Source of the DNA: Sphingomonas sp. IBVSS2
GTDB lineage: Bacteria; Pseudomonadota; Alphaproteobacteria; Sphingomonadales; Sphingomonadaceae
Direction: 5' to 3'
NCBI RefSeq assembly: GCF_002127225.1
Contig: NZ_NFUR01000004.1
Location: 1-64,000 of the forward strand
Length of the DNA: 64,000 bases
Program-made: the position numbers and the translations under genes
Notes under the pieces: model-generated
Database searches by the model: none
Seen by the model: the letters and a program-made list of their open reading frames with translations, nothing else
What the model was told of the DNA's origin: nothing
In this document: one piece after another, positions 58,681 through 64,000 of the stretch
Layout: every line of letters starts with the position of its first letter
Numbering within the stretch: the stretch's first letter is position 1

Positions 58681-60558
58681 TCAGAACGAAGCCCAGTCCC
58701 CATTGGCTTCGATCGCGCCGGCGGTGGCCAGGGCCTTTACCGGCGAGACATAGGCCTTCTTCGAGGCCGGTTTCGGCGCGCGGGTGGCGGGCGTCGGGGC
58801 CGGGCGCATGGCCGGGCGCACGACGGCGGCGTTGCCCACGGTGAAGCGGCCGGCCTGCTCCGAAAGCGAGCCGACTTCGATATTCAGGTTGCGCGCGGCG
58901 GCGGAGGTTTCCTCGACCATCGCGGCATTCTGCTGGGTCGCCTGGTCCATTGATCCGATGGCCGTGCTGATCTGGGTGATGGCGGTCGACTGGGCGGCAT
59001 TGTCCGTCGCCATCTCGGCGAGCAGCGTGTGGACCTCGCCGACATCGCTGGAGATATCGGCCAGCGCGCCGTCGACCTTCTCGACCATCTCCACCGCGGC
59101 GACGATGTCGGTCTGGGTAGCGGTCAGCTGGTCGCGGGCACGGCCGGCTTCCTCTTCCGCCCGCATCGCCAGCGCCGAGACGAGATCGGCGACGACCGCG
59201 AAGCCGCGCCCCGCCTCGCCGGCACGCCCGGCCTCCACGGCAGCGTTCATCGCCAGCACGCGCGTCTGGAAGGCGATCTTGTCGAGCCCCTCGATCACGC
59301 TGTCGATGCCCTTGGCGCTCTCGCTAACCCGCGTCATCGCCTGCACCGCCTCGTCGGCGATCGCGCGGCCGCCCGATACCGTCGAGATCGCACCATCGGC
59401 GCGTTCCACCGTGCGGCCGGCGGAAGTGGCCATGGTCTTCAGCCGCTCGTCCATCTGCGCGACTGCGGCGGAGGTCTCCTCCAGACTGGCGGCATTGGCT
59501 TCGGTGCGGCGGGCCAGGTCTTCCGAGGCCTGGGCGATCTCGCTCGAACCGGTATGGATCGTCGACGTCGATTCCATCACCGAGCCGATCAGCGTCCGCA
59601 GGCTCGTCAGCGCCGCGTTGAAATTGGTCTTCAGTTCGGAATAGTCGGCCGGGAACTCGCGGGCGATCTCCGCGGTCAGGTCGCCCCTGGCGACTTCGCC
59701 GAGATTCGCGCCGAGCGTGTCGACCACCATCTTCTGCTCGGCATCCGCGACGGCCTTGGCGGCAGCAGCGGTTTCCTGGGCCTGGGCGGCGTCGCGGAAT
59801 ACCAGCACGGTCTTTGCCATCGCGCCCAGCTCGTCGCCGCGCTCGGTACCTGGCACGTCGACGCGGTTGTTGCCGCCGGCCAGCGCGCGCATCGTGTCCT
59901 GCAGGCGGGCGAGCGGCTGGGTGATCCCCGCGCGCGAGACGAAGAAGCTGAAGCCCATCGCGATCAGGATCGAGACCAGGCTGACGATCAGCATCGTGTA
60001 GATAGTGTGGTCGCTGCTCGTGCCGAGCTCGCTCGATCGCGCCTTGCCGCTGGCGACCAGATCGTCGTTGAACTTCGCCATCTGGGCCGACAGGTCGATG
60101 ATCAGCGGATCCATCTCGGCGAGCTTCGCCTTGGCGCTCTCATTGTCGTTGCGCTGGCCGAGCACGATCGCCTGCGACGCGAGCGCGTGCACCCTGGCGA
60201 TCTGGCCGCGGAACCGGTCGAGCTGCGGCTTCAGCGAGGGCTGGAGCGCCTCGGCATTGTCCAGCAGCTTGTTGGCCGTGAGGAAATTATTCTCTTCCAC
60301 CTTGCCGGCTTCCTGCGCGATCTTCGAGGAACCGTCATAGGAAAGCGCACGATATCCGGCATAGGCGATGTCCGATGCGCGGCGATTGGCGCGTGCCAGC
60401 TCGGTCGCCACGGGCATGTGGTTCACGACCAGGTCCGAATAATTCCGGTCGATGCGCTTGAGCGCGTTCGATCCGAACAGGGCGACGCCCATCCCCACGA
60501 TGGCGACGAGGGCGACGAGCGCCAGAATCTTGGTTGGAATCTTCAACTTTGCGAGCAT
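58681..60558 (-). CDS. Methyl-accepting chemotaxis protein 1
   Basis: 625 residues: transmembrane helix 1 (about 9-31), a 4-helix-bundle periplasmic sensor, transmembrane helix 2 (about 188-210), HAMP, and a cytoplasmic signalling tip KIAFQTRVLAMNAAVEAGRAGEAGRGFAVVA (Leu/Gly variant of the usual tip). Ends in DWASF, matching the xWxxF CheR/CheB tether. Nearly identical to the next gene from about residue 200 to 560. Its leader contains a perfect hairpin just before the ribosome-binding site. Confidence 0.94.
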   Translation of the reverse strand: MLAKLKIPTKILALVALVAIVGMGVALFGSNALKRIDRNYSDLVVNHMPVATELARANRRASDIAYAGYRALSYDGSSKIAQEAGKVEENNFLTANKLLDNAEALQPSLKPQLDRFRGQIARVHALASQAIVLGQRNDNESAKAKLAEMDPLIIDLSAQMAKFNDDLVASGKARSSELGTSSDHTIYTMLIVSLVSILIAMGFSFFVSRAGITQPLARLQDTMRALAGGNNRVDVPGTERGDELGAMAKTVLVFRDAAQAQETAAAAKAVADAEQKMVVDTLGANLGEVARGDLTAEIAREFPADYSELKTNFNAALTSLRTLIGSVMESTSTIHTGSSEIAQASEDLARRTEANAASLEETSAAVAQMDERLKTMATSAGRTVERADGAISTVSGGRAIADEAVQAMTRVSESAKGIDSVIEGLDKIAFQTRVLAMNAAVEAGRAGEAGRGFAVVADLVSALAMRAEEEAGRARDQLTATQTDIVAAVEMVEKVDGALADISSDVGEVHTLLAEMATDNAAQSTAITQISTAIGSMDQATQQNAAMVEETSAAARNLNIEVGSLSEQAGRFTVGNAAVVRPAMRPAPTPATRAPKPASKKAYVSPVKALATAGAIEANGDWASF

Positions 60559-60580
60559 TTGGTGCTTCTCCTGAAAAGAA

Positions 60581-60603
60581 ACGGGCTCTCGACGAGAGCC
60601 CGT
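60581..60603 (-). promoter_or_regulatory. Leader hairpin of chemoreceptor 1
   Basis: ACGGGCTCTCG pairs with CGAGAGCCCGT, followed on the minus strand by TTCTTTTC and then AGGAGA and the start codon. It can act as a terminator for the upstream chemoreceptor or as an attenuator. A decayed copy lies in front of chemoreceptor 2 at about 62552-62574. Confidence 0.55.
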
Positions 60604-60634
60604 CTCGACTAAAATTCGATGGGGAGCAGCGGCA

Positions 60635-62530
60635 TCAGAACGACGTCCAGTCGTGGTTCCCGCCGCTGTTCGGCGTGGGTTCGGTGAGCGACAGCGCCTT
60701 CACCGGGGAAACATAGGTCGCGGCCCTTTTCGCGGCGGGCTTGGCCGGGCGGGCAGGCATCGGGGTCGAAGCGGAGCGCATGGCCGGGCGCACGGCGGCG
60801 GCGTTGCCCACGGTGAAGCGGCCGGCCTGCTCCGAGAGTGCGCTCACCTCGATATTCAGGTTGCGTGCGGCGGCGGAGGTTTCCTCGACCATCGCGGCAT
60901 TCTGCTGGGTGGCCTGGTCCATCGATCCGATGGCCGTGCTGATCTGGGTGATCGCCGTCGACTGGGCGGCATTGTCCGTTGCCATCTCGGCGAGCAGCGT
61001 GTGGACCTCGCCGACATCGCTGGAGATATCGGCCAGCGCGCCGTCGACCTTCTCGACCATCTCCACCGCGGCGACGATGTCGGTCTGGGTAGCGGTCAGC
61101 TGGTCGCGGGCACGGCCAGCCTCTTCCTCCGCCCGCATCGCCAGCGCCGAGACGAGATCGGCGACGACCGCGAAGCCGCGCCCCGCCTCGCCGGCACGCC
61201 CGGCCTCCACGGCAGCGTTCATCGCCAGCACGCGCGTCTGGAAGGCGATCTTGTCGAGCCCTTCGATCACGCTGTCGATGCCCTTGGCGCTCTCGCTCAC
61301 CCGCGTCATCGCCTGCACCGCCTCGTCGGCGATCGCGCGGCCGCCCGACACGGTCGAGATCGCGCCGTCGGCGCGTTCCACCGTGCGGCCGGCCGAGGCG
61401 GCCATGATCTTCAGCCGCTCGTCCATCTGCGTGACCGCGGCAGTGGTCTCTTCCAGACTGGCGGCATTGGCTTCGGTGCGGCGGGCCAGGTCTTCCGAGG
61501 CCTGGGCGATCTCGCTCGAACCGGTATGGATCGTCGTGGCCGATTCCATCACCGAACCGATCAAGGTGCGCAGGCTGGTTACGGCTTCGTTGAAATTGAT
61601 CTTCAGCTCGGCATAGTCGGCCGGGAACTCGCGGGCGATCTCCGCGGTCAGGTCGCCCTTGGCGACTTCGCCGAGATTCGCGCCGAGCGTGTCGACCACC
61701 ATCTTCTGCTCGGCATCCGCGACGGCCTTGGCGGCAGCAGCGGTTTCCTGGGCCTGGGCGGCGTCGCGGAAGACCAGTACGGTCTTCGCCATCGCGCCCA
61801 GCTCGTCGCCGCGCTCGGTACCCGGCACGTCGACGCGGTTGTTGCCGCCGGCCAGCGCGCGCATCGTGTCCTGCAGGCGCGCGAGCGGCTGGGTGATCCC
61901 CGCGCGCGAGACGAAGAAGCTGAAGCCCATCGCGATCAGGATCGAGACCAGGCTGACGATCAGCATCGTGTAGACGGTGGAATAGCTGTTCTCGGTAAGT
62001 TCGGTCGAGCGGTTCTTGCCGCTGGCGAGCTGGTCGTCGTTGAACTTCGCCATCTGGGCCGACAGGTCGATGATCAGCGGATCCATCTCGGCGAGCTTCG
62101 CCTTGGCGCCGGCATCGTCGTCGCGCTGGCCGAGTGCGATTGCCTGCGACGCGAGCGCATGCACCCTGGCGATCTGGCCGCGGAACTGGTCGAGCTGCGG
62201 CTTCAGCGAGGGCTGGAGCGCCTCGGCATTGTCCAGCAGCTTGTTGGCCTCCTGGAAATTGTCCTGCTCCGCCTTGCCGGCTTCCTGTGCGGCCCTGGAG
62301 GAACCGTCATAGGCAAATGCGCGATAGCCGGCATAGGCGATGTCCGATGTGCGGCGATTGGCGCGTGCCAGCTCGGTCGCCGCGGGCATTTGCTTCTCGA
62401 TCACTTCCGAATAGCTCGTGTCGATGCGCAGGAGCGCGTTCGATCCGAACAGGGCGACGCCCATCCCCACAGTGGCGATGAGGGCAACGAGCGCCAGAAT
62501 CTTCGTAGGAATCTTCAACTTCGTAAGCAT
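60635..62530 (-). CDS. Methyl-accepting chemotaxis protein 2
   Basis: 631 residues with the same layout as the neighbouring receptor: two transmembrane helices, 4HB sensor, HAMP, identical signalling tip and a C-terminal DWTSF (xWxxF tether). The sensor halves differ (for example VNHMPVATELARANRR versus EKQMPAATELARANRR), so ligands may differ, while the signalling halves are kept alike, pointing to recent duplication with gene conversion. Start at ATG 62530 with AGGAGAAGC; flagellar boxes lie upstream at 62749-62756 and 62801-62808. Confidence 0.94.
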   Translation of the reverse strand: MLTKLKIPTKILALVALIATVGMGVALFGSNALLRIDTSYSEVIEKQMPAATELARANRRTSDIAYAGYRAFAYDGSSRAAQEAGKAEQDNFQEANKLLDNAEALQPSLKPQLDQFRGQIARVHALASQAIALGQRDDDAGAKAKLAEMDPLIIDLSAQMAKFNDDQLASGKNRSTELTENSYSTVYTMLIVSLVSILIAMGFSFFVSRAGITQPLARLQDTMRALAGGNNRVDVPGTERGDELGAMAKTVLVFRDAAQAQETAAAAKAVADAEQKMVVDTLGANLGEVAKGDLTAEIAREFPADYAELKINFNEAVTSLRTLIGSVMESATTIHTGSSEIAQASEDLARRTEANAASLEETTAAVTQMDERLKIMAASAGRTVERADGAISTVSGGRAIADEAVQAMTRVSESAKGIDSVIEGLDKIAFQTRVLAMNAAVEAGRAGEAGRGFAVVADLVSALAMRAEEEAGRARDQLTATQTDIVAAVEMVEKVDGALADISSDVGEVHTLLAEMATDNAAQSTAITQISTAIGSMDQATQQNAAMVEETSAAARNLNIEVSALSEQAGRFTVGNAAAVRPAMRSASTPMPARPAKPAAKRAATYVSPVKALSLTEPTPNSGGNHDWTSF

Positions 62531-62800
62531 CTCATGCTTCTCCTGCGAGGAAACAGGCTCCCGGCGAGAGCCCGTCTCGACTGAAATTCGATGGGGAGCG
62601 GGAGCGTCAGGACGACACGTGGCCGCCGAAGCCCGGGCCGAGGACCGGGGGGCCGGGCAAGGCAAACGCCACCGGCATCTTCTTCGCGAGGGGCCAGCTG
62701 TTGATTGTGCCGAACATTCCCGATCCTCCATTGCCTACCGGCGTTTCCATTGTAGGCGCCGCGGCTGAGGGGATGTTCCGACACGCAGGAAACTAGGATC

Positions 62801-62808
62801 ATTATAGG
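62801..62808 (-). promoter_or_regulatory. Chemoreceptor 2 promoter box CCTATAAT
   Basis: Perfect box, about 270 bases upstream of the chemoreceptor ATG; a second box CCTACAAT at 62749-62756 is closer. Either may be used. Confidence 0.55.
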
Positions 62809-62875
62809 GCTATCCCTGGGCTCGCCCGGCGGGGGCCCAGTTTCCAGGGAGGCTCAGCCCAGGCCCGCAAATCAT

Positions 62876-62883
62876 CCTATAAT
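62876..62883 (+). promoter_or_regulatory. Porin promoter box CCTATAAT
   Basis: Perfect CCTATAAT 30 bases before the TTG of the alginate-export-type porin, and divergent from the chemoreceptor boxes. Confidence 0.55.
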
Positions 62884-62913
62884 TGACCGGGTAGCCATCT
62901 CCGGAGTGCCCCA

Positions 62914-64000
62914 TTGACCCGTTCCGTTCGCATCCCCGTCGCCTGTGCGGCGATCCTGCCGCTCGCCGTCGCGCCGGCATTCGCGCAGGACAGGGTGAAG
63001 CTGAGCGTGAACGGCAGCCTGCGCGCCCGCGCCGAGACGATCGCCGGGCAGTTCCGGCCGAACACGCCGGAACATGACAGCTTCCTCTCGTTCCGGTCCG
63101 TGCTGGCGGCGAAGGCCGAGATCGGCGGCTTCACGCTGGGCGGCGAACTGGTCGACGCGCGTGGATATGGCGAGAGCGACCGGAGCTCGGTGCGCACCAA
63201 CGAAATCAACGACCTCGAGCCGGTCCAGGCCTATCTCGCCTGGCGGCCCGCCAAGGGCATGCAGCTCACCGCGGGCAAGTTCGCGATGGACATCGGTGCG
63301 AGCCGCCTGGTGGGGCGCACCGATTTCCCCAACGGCGTGCCCACCTATCTCGGTGCGAAGCTCGAGATGCAGGACGCAAGGCGCAACCAGCTCTTCCTGT
63401 TCTGGACGCGTCCGTTCACTGCGCTGCCCGACACGCCGGAGGACATTTACGACAACAAGGTCCAGCTCGACCGGGCGACCGAGAATATCGAGTTCTTCGG
63501 CGGCAACGCCGCGATCGCCAGGTTGTTCGGCAAGACCGGCTTCGAAGCCTATGCCCTTCGCCTGATCGAGCATGATCGTGCCACGCATCCGACGCGCAAC
63601 CGCCGCCTGGTGACTTTCGGCGTGCGGCTGCGCCAGGCGCCGGCGCAGCATGCGCTGGACTATGAAGTGGAAACCGCGCTCCAGCGCGGCCTGGCCCGCG
63701 CCACCGCCGCGGTGACCGACCTGCGCGATCTTCGCGTCCGCGCCGGCTTCGTGCATGCCGAGATGGGCTGGACCTTCGGCGGCAGCTGGGCGCCGCGCAT
63801 GGCCGCGCTGTTCGACTATGCCAGCGGCGAGACGGCCAACCCCGATACGTTCACCCGTTTCGACACGCTCTACGGTGCGCGCCGCGCCGATTTCGGCCCG
63901 CTCTCGCTTTATGGTGCGCTGGGCCGGGCGAATATCGTGTCGCCGGGCATCCGCTTCGAGGCGCGGCCCTCGCAGCGGCTCGACCTGATGGCATCGGTGC
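62914..64000 (+). CDS. Alginate-export-family outer membrane protein, partial
   Basis: At least 362 residues from TTG 62914 (CGGAG 8 bases upstream), running off the right edge. A signal peptide ending APAFAQ is followed by VKLSVNGSLRARAETIAGQF, LRxRxE being the typical start of the alginate_exp barrel family, then repeated amphipathic strands (QPYL-like AYLAWRPAKGMQLTAGKFAMDIG). It lacks a flagellar role by sequence, but its promoter box is of the flagellar type. Product would be an outer-membrane channel; substrate unknown. Confidence 0.75.
   Translation, partial: MTRSVRIPVACAAILPLAVAPAFAQDRVKLSVNGSLRARAETIAGQFRPNTPEHDSFLSFRSVLAAKAEIGGFTLGGELVDARGYGESDRSSVRTNEINDLEPVQAYLAWRPAKGMQLTAGKFAMDIGASRLVGRTDFPNGVPTYLGAKLEMQDARRNQLFLFWTRPFTALPDTPEDIYDNKVQLDRATENIEFFGGNAAIARLFGKTGFEAYALRLIEHDRATHPTRNRRLVTFGVRLRQAPAQHALDYEVETALQRGLARATAAVTDLRDLRVRAGFVHAEMGWTFGGSWAPRMAALFDYASGETANPDTFTRFDTLYGARRADFGPLSLYGALGRANIVSPGIRFEARPSQRLDLMASV

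Larger units (their letters stand above)
62531..62913. other. Divergent leader region, chemoreceptor 2 / porin
   Basis: A 383-base gap. Leftward: CCTATAAT (62801-62808 complement) and CCTACAAT (62749-62756), followed by a long leader and a hairpin copy (about 62552-62574). Rightward: CCTATAAT at 62876-62883. No convincing gene lies here. Confidence 0.6.

Noticed and set aside
62532..62731. N-terminal extension of chemoreceptor 2 to 62731
   Set aside because: Adds a basic, low-complexity stretch absent from receptor 1; it is a translated leader.
1..64000. CRISPR arrays, tRNA or rRNA genes, insertion sequences
   Set aside because: No regular direct repeats with spacers, no cloverleaf or rRNA signature, and no transposase-like frame seen.

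Overview
This window is one large flagellar and chemotaxis island from a GC-rich alphaproteobacterium, most likely Sphingomonas or a close relative. The evidence is the Caulobacter-type regulators FlbT, FlaF, FliX and FlbD, a short flagellin without variable domains, frequent TTG and GTG starts, AT-rich -10 boxes in otherwise very GC-rich DNA, and intergenic palindromes typical of sphingomonads. All product calls were read from the sequence without database searches.

Layout. Positions 1-8.1 kb hold a leftward operon flbT-fliI-fliJ-transglycosylase and a divergent flgE-flgK-flgL operon. At 8.5-13.7 kb are fliL-fliM with two small membrane proteins, a FliL-like secreted protein, and an operon of a small membrane protein plus a repeat-rich secreted protein. 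At 13.7-18.6 kb lie flgF-flgG-flgA-flgH, the single flagellin fliC and two unknown genes. A likely small RNA (18715-18836, minus strand) follows. At 19-28.7 kb are two to three leftward units: fliG-fliH, fliF-fliN-flbD-flhA and fliK-flgD. At 28.8-34.8 kb are a 926-residue beta-propeller protein with flgB, the operon flgI-flgJ-flgN-like, and fliX. After a small non-flagellar insert (DUF2147, FadL-type porin) come flgC-fliE-fliQ-fliR-flhB leftward and a SpoA protein-fliO-fliP rightward. A second insert carries a DUF1028 protein and a double-PilZ protein. From 43.1 to 51.8 kb one tight leftward operon runs motA-STAS-cheY-cheA-cheW-cheR-cheB-cheY-cheD-cheZ/T-like-motB-fliL-like. At 51.9-55.6 kb are a methyltransferase, a HAD-type protein probably linked to surface glycans, and flaF. 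The right end (55.7-64 kb) has an Lrp regulator with azlCD, a serine hydrolase, two near-duplicate chemoreceptors and the start of an alginate-export-type porin.

How it works together. Nearly complete sets for the basal body, export apparatus, C-ring, hook and filament are present, plus stator and chemotaxis genes. fliD, fliS, flgM, fliA, rpoN, flhF and flhG are not visible here. The regulatory layout is the most striking feature. About twenty intergenic sites carry a CCTATAAT-like box (variants CCTCTATAAT, CCTACAAT, CCTATAAG, CCGATAAT), usually without a recognisable -35 element, and several have a nearby palindrome of the form GGCAA-N3-TTGCC resembling Caulobacter FlbD (ftr) sites. I saw no clear sigma-54 -24/-12 promoters at the sites examined. 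The FlbD homologue has lost the Walker B aspartate and has a degraded GAFTGA loop. The simplest reading is a flagellar hierarchy in which FlbD acts on a sigma-70 or sigma-28-like polymerase rather than sigma-54. The same box precedes the putative small RNA, the HAD/methyltransferase operon, a chemoreceptor and the alginate-export porin, so the regulon may extend beyond the flagellum.
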